Source: Argentina anserina
Lineage: Eukaryota; Streptophyta; Magnoliopsida; Rosales; Rosaceae
Assembly (NCBI RefSeq): GCF_933775445.1
Contig: NC_065877.1
Span: forward strand, 12,028,001 to 12,092,000
Reading direction: 5' to 3'
Length of the DNA stretch: 64,000 nt
Part shown: one piece after another, positions 37,801 to 47,864 of the stretch
Position numbering within the stretch: position 1 is the first letter of the stretch
How the letters are laid out: each line of letters opens with the position of its first letter
Position numbers and translations under genes: made by a program
The notes under the pieces: model-generated
The model's database searches: none
What the model was told of the DNA's origin: nothing
Seen by the model: the letters and a program-made list of their open reading frames with translations, nothing else

Positions 37801-37855
37801 CATATATTTACTGTTGAATATGGGGCTTTCAGATGATGATGATGATTCTAGCACC

Positions 37856-37856
<1 letters not shown>

Positions 37857-37915
<59 letters not shown>
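37857..37915. repeat. TA microsatellite
   Basis: About 29 uninterrupted TA units. Confidence 0.98.
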
Positions 37916-37917
<2 letters not shown>

Positions 37918-37959
37918 CACCTTATGGTGTCGGTGGCTACCCCGAGTAGTTCACCCAAG

Positions 37960-38275
37960 CATTTTCTGCCTTGGAGGCGATGTGGTATGTCAACAATGCC
38001 ACGAAAGCTCGTTACCCTATCCGTTAGCGCGACGTGACGGTTTCGGGAGTATGAGAGTACACATTTATTTTGCCAGGGAGGGGCACGTTGGTGAGAGCTA
38101 GTAGATTGTTTTGATATCATTTTCCACCTGGGAGGCGATGTGATATCTAGAAATATCACGAAATCCCAGTAATGGGAGTATGGGAACTGGCAGAGTGTTA
38201 TGATATCACTTTCTGTCTTGGAGGCGATGTGATGTTTAAGCATATCACAAAAGCCCAGTAATGGGAGTATGAGAA
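37960..38275. repeat. Imperfect tandem repeat around GGAGGCGATGTG, three copies
   Basis: Three spaced copies of a block with TTGGAGGCGATGTG followed by AATATCACGAAA and, in the last two, CCCAGTAATGGGAGTATG. The last two copies are about 88 bp apart; the first is more diverged. Confidence 0.8.
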
Positions 38276-38936
38276 CAATTCTGAGTTGCACAGGAGGGGA
38301 CATAGTGTATGGCATAGTGTATATCATATTTCATGGCTTGATTACTTTACTGAGGCTAGCGTGGCTAGTCCACATTGTATGGCCAGATAATATTATTTTG
38401 ACTAGTGGGGCTAGTCTATTTTTATAATAATTATTATTACTTTATAGAGACTAGCGGGACTGGTTCATTTTCTATTATGTGTTGAATAATTATCTGAGAT
38501 TGAGATTCTCAAAAAGTGTTAAGATAGTTCCGTTATTTGGGTAACTTCGGGTATGAGATTTTCGGGGATTATGTTTATGTTGATCAGTGACCCTTGTTGT
38601 TTTAAAGTGGTTTGGGCGGTTGTGGTTTAAGACGAGCTACGAGCTCCAGGGGTCTGATGATATTGAATAATTATTACTGCGTACTCTGTAAGGTACCTTG
38701 TGTTGTGTTTTTGAATTGTATTTATGAGATGTGATTGTGGAGTTTAGAAATTTTGGTAGCATGGTGGCTCCATGTGTTGAGATTGGATTTGAGATATTAG
38801 GAGTGTCGTTTTGTGCAGGTATGGTTGGTTACTTTCAAGGGAGACTATGCCGAAATTTTTGGTATATCTCATTTGATAGTGGTCCCCGCAAGATCTGTCT
38901 CGATATTAAGATAATTTTGTGGCGGGCCGTCTACCA

Positions 38937-39951
38937 CCCAATACCTTTTCAATCCAAATTAAAAATATTCAATCTCTGCCTCAACAACCGTATGGGGGGA
39001 AGAGAGAAAAGAAAGACATGGAGTCAATGAATGTTGTCTTCACAAGATCTAACACCATCACCAATGCAATTCGAATAGCCGCTTAGCGAAAGAAGAACTG
39101 GAGCAAGGGGCCTTATATGCCTTATATAGATTTTTTTTATCTCTATTGATCATTTTTAGTGAGTCAAATTTTCTGATTGTTCAAAAGATTTATATATTTT
39201 ATTATTTTATTGATGAAGATATTTTATAGAAAAAAAATTTAAATTTTTTTTCTTCCACACACCAAGTTTGAAACCATATCCATAGTCTCATTTTTCTAAA
39301 AACAAAAATATCCATAGCCCCCATACCTTTTGGTCGTGACTCCTGGTGGGTAGACGTAATGACCAGCTTACCCTCGAGAAACCATAACCGCCAACGGTGA
39401 ATCGGTCAGTGAGGCATCCCGAGAAATTCATATGAGAACGAGGAAGCGTCTATTGCAAGAAATCCTCTTTTCTTTATTATCCAATCCTTGTTCATCTCTC
39501 TTCAAATGTATAAATATAGAAGAAATCACATATAACAAACCCAATTCCTACATGTACATATTATAAATAGAATCCTAGTTAAAGAAAATTAGGGAGAACA
39601 GATTTGCCAATTTCTTCTTATCTCAAACTCCTCTCCCCAGCGAATTTGTCTCATTATTCTTGCTTCCCTCTCTCCCTTATAGCACTGTTCCCTCCATCAG
39701 AGAATCGGAGATCAAAACCCATTGCCCCATTCTTCTCTGGAATCGCTTTTCTTGTTAGTAATTGCATTCCATTAAGTGGGGCATTCTGAGTTCTTGGTTT
39801 GATTCCGATTCTTTCTTCTCAAGAGCAGAGGTACGTAAAAATCTGTCTGCTTCTTTTGTTTCTGCTTTCTTTCTGGGTTTCCCAAATGAGATTAGAGCAT
39901 TAATGTCGTTGTTTCGTTTTGCAGGGTACGTATTTGAAGACTTGATCGAAG
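38937..39951. promoter_or_regulatory. Intergenic DNA and 5' UTR of HVA22-like gene, with a UTR intron
   Basis: The final 350 bases are pyrimidine-rich, as in plant 5' UTRs. A GT-AG intron appears to split the UTR: donor CAGAG|GTACGT after 39830 and acceptor TTTTGCAG ending at 39924. This leaves 27 bases of leader before the ATG at 39952. Leader introns are common in HVA22-type genes. The rest shows nothing. Confidence 0.55.
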
Positions 39952-41490
39952 ATGTTGGGGAGCTTGCTTACCAGGGTTCTCATGTGAGTTTTGTTCTTAC
40001 ACGAATCAAAATTTGGTTGTTTTTGGTCTTCAGCTTTAACCCTTAATGATTTTCTCCTTGGTGTTATTGATTTTGTTGAAAATTTGTCCCCGCAGTATGT
40101 CTTTTGGGTATGCATACCCTGCATTTGAGTGCTACAAAATCGTGGAGAAGAACAGAGTTGAGATTGAAGAACTCCGGTTTTGGTGTCAATACTGGTACGT
40201 TAAACCACGTCGTTCTCATTCATTATATTAGGCATAAAATGGAGACATTGAACAGGTCTTGTAAATTCTTTGTTGCAACATTAGAGAAGAAAGAGCACAG
40301 AATCGTTGAAATTTCATGATTCTTTAACGATTTTTCGTTTCAACATGTCATACCATGCCAATTCACACTTTCTATCAAGTAATTTGCGGAAACATTGACA
40401 TAACACATGGTAACTTTTGGTATTTGACTGTTATCGTATGGTTTGTACCGATAAAGAGACAAGAGTAGGGTGTATGAGATTTTATCTCCAATCCAGAATG
40501 AGTTGTTACGCTGACAAATATATGATGGAAATGAATGGAATTTATGCTTTTATGATTGGTCCATTGCCTCACTATGCGTATGATGTATAAGTGATGTTGA
40601 TGGTTTTTTGTTTTAATATTTGAATCCCCTTATATAATTTATGTCACAATCGATGTGAACGTTGCACCCATTCAAAACACATTTTTTCAAGTTTAACAGA
40701 AGATGGAGGCATCATATTTCTGCAAGAGTTTTACATACAGTAACGAGTAAAGAACGATAGTTTAGACTTGAGATCATTGTAATGCTTTCCTTGACATCCA
40801 AACAATGTAATAAAACAACCTACATGTTACTTCTGCAGGATTATTGTGGCAATGCTCACAGTTCTTGAAAGGCTAGGAGATGTATTCGTTTCATGGTAAA
40901 ACCCCCCTCCTTAATTTTCTCATCACATACTTCATTATGATATATTGATCTGTATGCTCATGTAAACCTCTCATTGATTTTTGAAGGCTGCCCATGTATG
41001 GTGAGGCGAAGGTCGCCCTATTCATCTATCTTTGGTATCCAAAAACCAGGGTACGAAACAAGAATCGGCATGATCAACATTCCAGATTTTGCTATATTAA
41101 GATAAAATTCTGAATAGTACTATCTGATTATGCAGGGAACTGGGTACATATACAGGACCCTATTGAGGCCTTATGTATCAAAGCACGAAACAGACATTGA
41201 CAGGAAAATAGCAGAGATGAGAGCAAGGGTGTGGGATCTCACCGTTTTCTACTGGCAGAACTTCGCCCATTACGGGCAGACAGCTTTCTTCCAATTCCTT
41301 GGCTACATGGCTGCTCAATCCTCCAAAATGACCAAAACCGCGGCCGAGGTATAACATTAAAACTCTCATTCTATCACAATCCTCAGTTTTTGGGTATCGA
41401 AATTCCTGTCTTGTGTGTTGAACTGATTGAACTCCAACCTTGCAGCCGGTAAATGAGCAGTCGAATGGCGCCGCTGGGAAAGATGAGTGA
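39952..41490 (+). CDS. HVA22-like (TB2/DP1/REEP family) membrane-shaping protein
   Basis: Six coding exons give 169 residues: 39952-39983, 40096-40194, 40839-40895, 40987-41050, 41136-41348 and 41446-41490. The sum, 510 bp, is in frame and every junction is GT-AG. The N-terminus MLGSLLTRVLIMSFGYAYPA and the element FECYKIVEKNRVEIE identify the HVA22i/j/k branch. Then come FWCQYWIIVAMLTVLERLGD, SWLPMYGEAKVALFIYLWYP and TRGTGYIYRTLLRPYV, the conserved TB2/DP1/HVA22 core. Hydrophobic hairpins here bend tubular ER membrane. HVA22 genes are often induced by abscisic acid and stress, but no clear ABRE was checked in this promoter. The C-terminal tail is short and hydrophilic. The gene is convergent with the next one, with stops 186 bp apart. 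Confidence 0.94.
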
Positions 41491-41675
41491 TTAATATAGA
41501 CAGGAATTGTTAGCACAAAAACTGTACAGATCCCTCAAAGTGGGTCAAGAACTGTGTCTATGGAAAACTCAAATACATATTCAATTCAAATTCATTCATT
41601 CTCCACTAAATGTTGGCAAACCAATCCTATGCTCGAATTTATACACACAAGGGTAAAAAGGGAAAATGAGAAATG

Positions 41676-42197
41676 TTAGGAGAGGTGGAAGCAGGGGAGT
41701 AAGCGGGAGAGGAAGGAGAGGCAGTTGAGCCAGAGGCGGTGGAGCAAGTGTGGGCCGGATGGGCCGGAGGTGGAGGACATGGGCTGGAGGTAGGCCCAGG
41801 CGGCCTGCTGGACGAGGCGGTTGCGGATGGAGATCTCGTAGCCGGAGGAGGTGGCGGCGGTGGAGTTGGGCGTCGGGGACTGGACGGCGGTGAGGGAGGA
41901 GGAGGGGAGGAGGTCCTTGAGGGAGGTGTAGGAATCGGAGCTTTTGGGGGAGAGCAGCTCCAGGTCGAGCTGCGGCGGGCGGTGGCGCGGCGTTGCGGCG
42001 GCGGTGGCGTTTTGGGTTGGGAAGCTGCAGCTGTGGCGCGGCTTGATGGGTGAGTTGGGAGCGGTGGAGGTTGAGGAAGAGGAGGCAGAGGAGGAGGAGG
42101 AGAGGTGGCTGAGCTTGGAGGTGGAGATGGAGTTGCGGCGGCGGAGCTTCCCGAGTGGGCCCAGGAGGCGCGGCGGGGTGGAGTCGTGGTCGTCCAT
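41676..42197 (-). CDS. Conserved plant protein of unknown function
   Basis: A single-exon frame of 173 codons, started at the MDDHDSTPPRLLGPLGKL methionine because the upstream in-frame residues look like 5' UTR. Composition is strongly biased: serine-rich at residues 25-50, GC-rich third positions, and no predicted signal peptide. The only region that looks conserved is near the C-terminus: SGYEISIRNRLVQQAAWAYLQ, then a hydrophobic cysteine/leucine tail ending in LLPCFHLS. I recall similar small plant proteins with a YEI-IRNRLV--AAWAYLQPM core but no function. The long opposite-strand frames here are mirror frames caused by the high GC. A leader with AT-rich DNA follows upstream on the minus strand. 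Confidence 0.75.
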   Translation of the reverse strand: MDDHDSTPPRLLGPLGKLRRRNSISTSKLSHLSSSSSASSSSTSTAPNSPIKPRHSCSFPTQNATAAATPRHRPPQLDLELLSPKSSDSYTSLKDLLPSSSLTAVQSPTPNSTAATSSGYEISIRNRLVQQAAWAYLQPMSSTSGPSGPHLLHRLWLNCLSFLSRLLPCFHLS

Positions 42198-42934
42198 AGT
42201 GAAGAGAAGAGAGAAGCGGAAAACGCGTGAGAGAGAAAAATAAGGGGGCCTTGGGTTATGTCTCTCTCCCTCTCTATGGGATCTAAAATAATTAAATATT
42301 AATTTGAAAAAGGAGGAGGGTAAACAAGGGTGTGCTGGGTGGGAATAGAAAGCAAGGGTTGCGGTCCACGTGGACAACAGTTGCATTTTGGGGCTGAATG
42401 ATGAGTTCGTTATCGTATGGATTTGTGGCTATGAGGTTTAGAATCTCCCGTGCCGATGACATTGACGTAGTTGAAGGGGAATAGTCTAGCTTTTTGTGAC
42501 TAAAATCAACAGCTATGAGGTGGTTTGGTTGAGATAGCCTCATAACAATGCAACCCAAACAGAGCGTAAAATACATGTTATGTTCAAATCGTACTAGTTA
42601 TGTTATTATGTCGTTGTTTCACAGAAGTATTGAGTCAACTAAGGTTTTATCTTAAATTTAACACAAAGGTCGAATAAATATCTCTAAATTGTAGTTGTAT
42701 AGTCAATCTAAAGCTTAAGGTTTAGTGCATGCAGGTTTGAGGTTGCAGGTTCGCGATAAACTCCGATTATCAGAATGACATATTATATTTTCAAATTGTT
42801 CCGAGGGTATCAATTAATAGTTGATGTTCCATTCAAAAAAATATTGGAGTATTATACGTTGAAGTCCTCGCATAGTCGCATCCATCACTTGCAATAGTCT
42901 AATTTGAAGCTAAGAGAGTAGAATTGTAGAGAAA
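42198..42934. other. Intergenic, divergent promoter area
   Basis: This holds the upstream DNA of the minus-strand unknown gene and of the aldo-keto reductase remnant. No gene was recognised. Confidence 0.45.
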
Positions 42935-44578
42935 ATGGGAAGCCTGCCACAAGTCGAAAATGCCTCATCAGGTACCATCAACATTCCGATGTTGCCTCTG
43001 AAATCATCATCAACTCGCAAAACAAGTAACATTCCTGTTCTAGAATTCGGAACAACTTCAATTCACACCCTTTAACTTGCTGGCTCAAAGAGCGCAAAAG
43101 AAGCCATTCTCGAAGCAATCCAAGTTGGCTATAGACATTTTGACACAGGCGGCTCTTTACATGACGGCGCAGAGTCTCGGGGAAGCCATCTCGGAAGCTC
43201 TTTCACTTGGTCTAATTGGATCCTGGCAAGATCTCTTCATCACTTCCAAGCTGTGCATGGTGTGGCGATGCTCACTCCCAGCGCGCATGTCCTACGTACC
43301 TAGCTGCCATTCGCACTACGCTCAAGTAACTAGTACGACAGTTGTGTTAAATCAGCTTTAATTGATTAATTAACATGTTCATATTCTTATACGCGCGCAC
43401 ACACACATATATATGTTCATACAGGAACCTAGGACTGGAGTACCTTGATCTATATCTCATTCACTGGCCCATTAGTGTACGTGGAGCCTGGAAACTATGA
43501 CTTTTTCCAATTGACAAAGAGTACCTTCTTCAGTTATTCCTATATATATCGACTTGAAGGGTGTGTGGGAAGCCATGGAGGAATGCCAGACGCTAGGCCT
43601 CACTAAATCTATTGGAGCTAGCAACTCAATTCTCATGCAAATAGATCAAAAACCTGCTAGCTACCGCTAAATTCCCACCTGCGGTCAACTAAGTAACTTA
43701 CGATCCATTAAATCTCAACATAATATTGTAAAAATAGTTTAGATTCATATTACAATAACAATTATTTTTACACACATACTCATAAACATTCATATTTATG
43801 TGCTAGATCTATTGGGAGGACTGGAGGTATATATAATTCTTGGCTACACTTCACATATATAATTCTTGTGTAGAGTGTCTTAGTTGGAATTATTTTCATT
43901 TCACTTCCTCTGGTCCGAAAAGAAAGAGATCGAGGGAATGATAAAATGATCCTTTTTGTTTCGTATGTACGTGTGCGCGCTCTTATTGTTAATAAATTTT
44001 TTACAACTTTAGGTGGAGATGAACCCACTTTGGCAGCAGAGAAAGCTAAGAGAGTTTTGCCAGAAAAATGGCATACTAATCACAGCTTACTCTCCTTTGG
44101 GAGCAAAGGGAACACCTTGGGGGCACAAATGGATCATGATGCACAAAAATGGTATACTCCGGAGTCATGGAATGTGACACACTGAAGCAGGTTGCAGATG
44201 CAAGAAGCAAAACCCATGCCCAGGTGGGTTAGCTAGCTAATATGAACTTTGATCGCATATATTTTTTTGTGATATGGAAGTAATTTGATGACTATACTTG
44301 ATTTAGATGCATGTAGGTTTATCTGAGGTGGGCATATGAGCAAGGAGTGAGCTTCTTAGTGAAAAGCTTTAGTAAGGAGAGGATGTGTGAAAATGTTGAC
44401 ATATTTGAGTGGGAGCTTTCTCCAGAGGAGGTGGAGCGGATCAATCAGATTCCACACAGAGAAGGATGCATGTCCTGCATGCTTCTTCGTTGTGGATGAT
44501 GACCCTTACAAGTTACAAGACTATTGTGGAGTTGTGGGATGGAGAGATTTGATCATGCATGAGAATAAATATAAATGA
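42935..44578 (+). pseudogene. Aldo-keto reductase (AKR4-like) pseudogene
   Basis: The sense strand carries most of an NADPH-dependent aldo-keto reductase: NIPVLEFGT, AKEAILEAIQVGYRHFDT (with the cofactor-side Asp), SLGEAISEALSLGLI and DLFITSKL, then LEYLDLYLIHWPISVRGAW and [20 protein letters not shown]. Later come [13 protein letters not shown] sequence, [13 protein letters not shown] and the last exon with YLRWAYEQG and [16 protein letters not shown]. It is clearly dead. There is an in-frame TAA soon after FGTTS, frameshifts in the catalytic-tyrosine region and after SKL, and a stop after RSHGM. The catalytic Tyr is disturbed by the first frameshift. Relatives include plant chalcone-reductase-like and methylecgonone-reductase-like enzymes. 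Confidence 0.87.
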
Positions 44579-44786
44579 TACGGCACTTAATGCACTTTTA
44601 TCAGTTTTATGTGCAGCAATAATCTCTTATGGCTAAGCTAGCGGGGAGTTCAGAATCTGCATGCTTGAGATTTCTTTCGATAAAGAATTCTCATGTATAT
44701 AGAATCCAAGATCATTTGGCAATAGACGAATATATATATGCCCGATTAAGGACGGACGTCCGCAACTCTCCAAAAATGCGGACGTC

Positions 44787-45502
44787 TACGATGCACAGAA
44801 ACTTCACCAGAGGTCTGATTCCTGCTTCAGAATCAGAAGTGGTAGCGCGCTTCGCTTTCGAAAAAGAAGGTTTGGAAGCGTCGCGAAAGCGCAAGCTTCT
44901 AGATTTGAAGCACCATGGAAGCGCGAGGGTTGTTGGGTTTTTATAGTTTTATTTTCTCTTTTCCGGCTCTAATATAAATCTCTCGTAAAATCTCCATATT
45001 CTAAGGACTCGATAATTCATGAAGATAAATCAAAATTTAGAAGTGAATGAAACCCTGAAAACATACAGTTGAAGCCTCGTTCAAGCAAATTGAATGAGAT
45101 TTGAGGATTTGTTTGAGCTTTTAGTTTTGTGTGAGACAACAAGGGTATATAAAATTATAGATGAGTTTGATTTGGAGCAAGATATTGATTGAAACTAGAT
45201 GAATGAAAAATTAGTATTGTGAAATTTGGGGCTAGACTAGAATGAAGCCCAAAGAGAGAGAGAGCAAAGTCATTCAACTTTGGGGTGCACCGCTCATTGC
45301 AAAATGTATATACATATGTTTTTGATTCCACATACTTGGTCAGTGTGATTGAAGATATCGTTAGGTGTATGATGGATTGACTGAGAGGTGATGCGTATCA
45401 TTTGTGGTTAGCTACACTACTAGTATCATGTTAGTTATTGAAGTGTTGTATTATTTATTCTAGGCCATAACAAAATATTTATTGAGCTCATTTTCTATCA
45501 TA
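44787..45502 (+). repeat. Dispersed repeat, inverted partner at 62145-62859
   Basis: About 715 bp is strongly similar, in reverse orientation, to DNA inside the hAT element at 61913-63239. Shared phrases include AGGTCTGATTCC, TTCCGGCTCTAATATAAAT, CTAAGGACTCGATAATTCAT, CAAGGGTATATAA and TTGGTCAGTGTGATT. Similarity ends at the receptor-kinase fragment on the right. The left part is rich in GAAGCG words. This copy lacks the CAGTGGCGGAC terminal repeats. Confidence 0.88.
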
Positions 45503-45511
45503 TTTATTAAC

Positions 45512-45661
45512 GCAGCTTCAATTGGAAGCATCCACCATGTCAATCTGGTCAAGTTAAGAGGTTTCTGCATACATGGGAAGCAAAGTTTTCTAGTTTCTGA
45601 ATATATGAACAGAGATTCTCTGGAGAATATTCTTTTTGGGAATGGTTCTAATGAACCTATC
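45512..45661 (+). pseudogene. Receptor-like kinase fragment (G-type lectin RLK type)
   Basis: About 50 codons read IGSIHHVNLVKLRGFC, then FLVSEYMNRDSLENILFG. This is the alpha-C to hinge region of a plant receptor-like Ser/Thr kinase, most like G-type lectin or SD2-type RLKs. There is no P-loop lysine, no catalytic loop and no activation loop. The fragment starts right at the end of the dispersed repeat and runs out before the CT microsatellite at 45706. Confidence 0.8.
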
Positions 45662-45704
45662 TTGATTCAAGGAATCAAGGGAGAGCCTCCATCTATAGTT
45701 TTAA

Positions 45705-45705
<1 letters not shown>

Positions 45706-45732
<27 letters not shown>
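45706..45732. repeat. CT microsatellite
   Basis: About 13 CT units. Confidence 0.95.
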
Positions 45733-45735
<3 letters not shown>

Positions 45736-46017
45736 GGTATATGAGATGGTGCTTTATCCTTTATAGGATGAAAAGATGGAGTTTGGGACAGACTGTCTAG
45801 AGGTGGTGTGGAATAGAAACTTTAGTCTTTTGGTTATGGTGGCCGACAATGGCATGGTACTTTTAGGAGAACATGGTGTCTGAGATATGTGTTTGGTTGT
45901 GGTGACGGGTGAGTGAATTAGTGCTTTGGAAAGGAACACCAAAAGCATCTTTTATATTGGAAACAACATCTTTTCAATTAGTGCTCTGAGAATGATGTAG
46001 TTCCATTTTCAGTGCTT

Positions 46018-46245
46018 TTACATGTTGTTCTTCAAGACTCCAGATACGGTTGAGTACTTTAAGTAATTATGTGGATGTTTTAAGACCACAACTTGACTCA
46101 CCCTTCCTTCCCTTATATGGTGCGACCTCACCGGCGTATTCTTGATGTGTTCAAAAATATCCTTGACAATATTTTCAGTGATTCCTCTCATGGTAAATGT
46201 CTTTCCACTGCTTGTCTGCCCATATGCAAAAATTGTTGCATTCAT
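46018..46245 (-). pseudogene. Kinesin motor-domain fragment
   Basis: The minus-strand frame of 75 codons begins [18 protein letters not shown], the P-loop of a kinesin motor (GQTSSGKT is the ATP-binding motif). It continues [19 protein letters not shown], as in plant kinesin-7/NACK-type motors. It then turns into unrelated sequence. Only about 35 residues of the about 340-residue motor are present, so it is a captured fragment. Confidence 0.85.
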
Positions 46246-46286
46246 TCATGTAAGTGCAGATAAAGCAACATCATTGGATCCTTCCA

Positions 46287-46712
46287 TCATGTGCTTGATT
46301 TTCTGATACTTAACTTCTCATGTCTTAAGCTTTCTTCTGCATTTGACGCCTTTTTATCCTCTGCCTTGGGAAGCTTTTCCCCTCCAAAAATCTTCTTCAA
46401 GTCATCATATGTAGTAGAATCAAATATATTCTTCACGTACATATTGCTAAATTTAGTCTTCTCCAAAGCACCATCCATATCCTGTTTACAGAGAAAGGGG
46501 CCAACAAATACTTGCTTGTCATTCAAAAGCATGCCATTTAACTTCTCTATAGCACTCTCAGCAGGTTCTTCTTTGTCAAAAGCAAAGACTTGGTCCCAAT
46601 CCCTGTCGATTTGGCTCTTTGTTTTGATGTTGTGTGTTCCAATCACAAGCTTGGCGTAAACGGCGGCTGATGAACTAACACCATATGCTCTCTTGGCTTT
46701 GACAACTTTCAC
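46287..46712 (-). pseudogene. Chimeric frame: C2 domain fragment fused to PABP RRM fragment
   Basis: An open minus-strand frame of 141 codons. Residues about 1-48 (VVKAKRAYGVSS, AVYAKLVIGTHN, then DWDQVFAFDKE) look like a C2 domain of a MCTP/QUIRKY-type protein. Residues about 50-110 (AIEKLNGMLLNDKQVFVG, then ALEKTKFSNMYVKN and DDLKKIFGG) match the RRM2-RRM3 junction of a poly(A)-binding protein. The last about 30 residues are unknown. Both joins are in frame. The kinesin fragment lies 41 bp downstream on the same strand. This is gene-fragment shuffling of the Pack-MULE or Helitron kind. Whether it is transcribed or translated cannot be seen from sequence. Confidence 0.8.
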
Positions 46713-46803
46713 GTAGAGAAACGATATCCGATCAACGAGATCTTATGCGCTCCGATTTCGATCCCGGGCCAAAGGTTGGAGCTCCATCTCGTTAATGCCC
46801 ATA

Positions 46804-47235
46804 TCACTCCTCTCTACATGCTTGCAACTGCTTTTCCAGGTTAACCTCCAAAGAAGCCGTTCTAGGGACCGAGCTCACTGTTTTAACTCCATCAGCTTTT
46901 GGTAGTCTTCTAAGCTGTGACTTAAAAAATATTTGTAGCTTGTGAGGAACCTGTACAAAAGCTTTAGAAAGCACTACATCCAATCCCTTGAGGCGCCCAC
47001 TTTTCTCGTTCTTACTTATGTCTATGCAGGGATCGAGCAGAGGCCGAGGACGAGGTCCGGCGTCGAGGTTGGGCTGAGATAAGGGGAGAAGGGCGTCGGC
47101 GACCATGAGGTGGTTGGGGTAGTCGTCGGAGGTGTGGGTCTCGAGGATGAGCTTGTGGACAGCGAGAGATGGGTCGGAATATGGCTGAGTGGCGGAGGGG
47201 AGGAGGGCGTCGGCGACCATGGATGTAGAAATCAC
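46804..47235 (-). CDS. Hypothetical frame beside the chimera, unknown
   Basis: 143 codons with an internal repeat: the word MVADALLP occurs twice, at about residues 6 and 44. The rest (SGRLKGLDVVLSKAFVQVPH and ASLEVNLEKQLQACREE) is not recognised. It lies on the same strand and just upstream of the C2/RRM chimera. It may be another captured fragment, or the promoter-proximal exon of a chimeric transcript. No domain can be named. Confidence 0.35.
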   Translation of the reverse strand: MISTSMVADALLPSATQPYSDPSLAVHKLILETHTSDDYPNHLMVADALLPLSQPNLDAGPRPRPLLDPCIDISKNEKSGRLKGLDVVLSKAFVQVPHKLQIFFKSQLRRLPKADGVKTVSSVPRTASLEVNLEKQLQACREE

Positions 47236-47552
47236 ATAGTGAGACAGAGAGAGCTGGAGAGGTTGAGAATGATTGAATGATTGAGTTTTTTGTTTTTGCG
47301 AGTGTGCGGTCGTACTTTAAGGGTCATGGTCTGATTTTGACTTTTTTTGTAGGATTTTGACAACAATTTGAGAGTCGCGGTCGATCTAGCCATTTGACTG
47401 CTATCGAAACGCGTTGATTTCTGGCGGATTTGAATAATGTAAATGACCTAATCGCTTGAATGCTCTCATTTTATAGACTTGACAACACTCAATAAAAGCG
47501 TTATAGGCTTTACGCATCGTATTGCTCCCAAGCTCTCTAATGTGATGACTGG
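47236..47552. other. Unassigned DNA between chimera and gypsy fragment
   Basis: No frame or repeat was recognised. The left edge of the gypsy fragment should lie in or near this stretch. Confidence 0.4.
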
Positions 47553-47756
47553 TTAACGAGGCTTACTAGCAAGTGCCATAAATATCGTGGGTTGAGCTCT
47601 AGCCACGCTTCGGGTGACAAACGAGGCAATCGGTTCACTCTTTGATTTGGAGAATGTTTGTTTGGATTTCTTGACTGGCTGTGCCTCTCCGCTTAACCTC
47701 GCGGTTGTGGACTTGGATTTCGTCGATGGAACGGCTTGGTTGTTCTTGGAAGCCAT
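47553..47756 (-). pseudogene. Gypsy-type gag N-terminus, truncated
   Basis: 67 codons begin MASKNNQAVPSTKSK and contain SFVTRSVARAQP. This resembles the low-complexity, basic start of gag in plant Ty3/gypsy elements. The leader upstream on the minus strand has the phrase GACACGCCCAGTGGGAC, which I recognise from gypsy internal regions. No nucleocapsid, protease or polymerase follows. Confidence 0.55.
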
Positions 47757-47864
47757 CGCACAAACGAATTTGAAGATTTCTTCGGAGAAGGAAATGAGAG
47801 GCCAAAAATGTCCCACTGGGCGTGTCAATTTGTAGAACGAGAATCTGAAAACAAATGAGAATGC

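Larger units (their letters stand above)
35936..38936 (+). repeat. Long LTR-like block (gypsy type), approximate ends
   Basis: The block starts TGTTACGACCCGAAT, a phrase typical of long LTRs of plant gypsy elements of the Del/Tekay type, and ends near GGCGGGCCGT at about 38930. No gag or pol is seen over 3 kb, which fits a solo LTR. No convincing 5-bp target duplication was found, so the right end is uncertain. It carries three internal tandem arrays, listed separately. Confidence 0.45.

Noticed and set aside
37814..38327. Frames through the TA run encoding alternating Tyr-Ile
   Set aside because: Microsatellite translation.
41739..42243. Long plus-strand frames rich in glycine and glutamate
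   Set aside because: They mirror the GC-rich minus-strand gene at 41676-42197.
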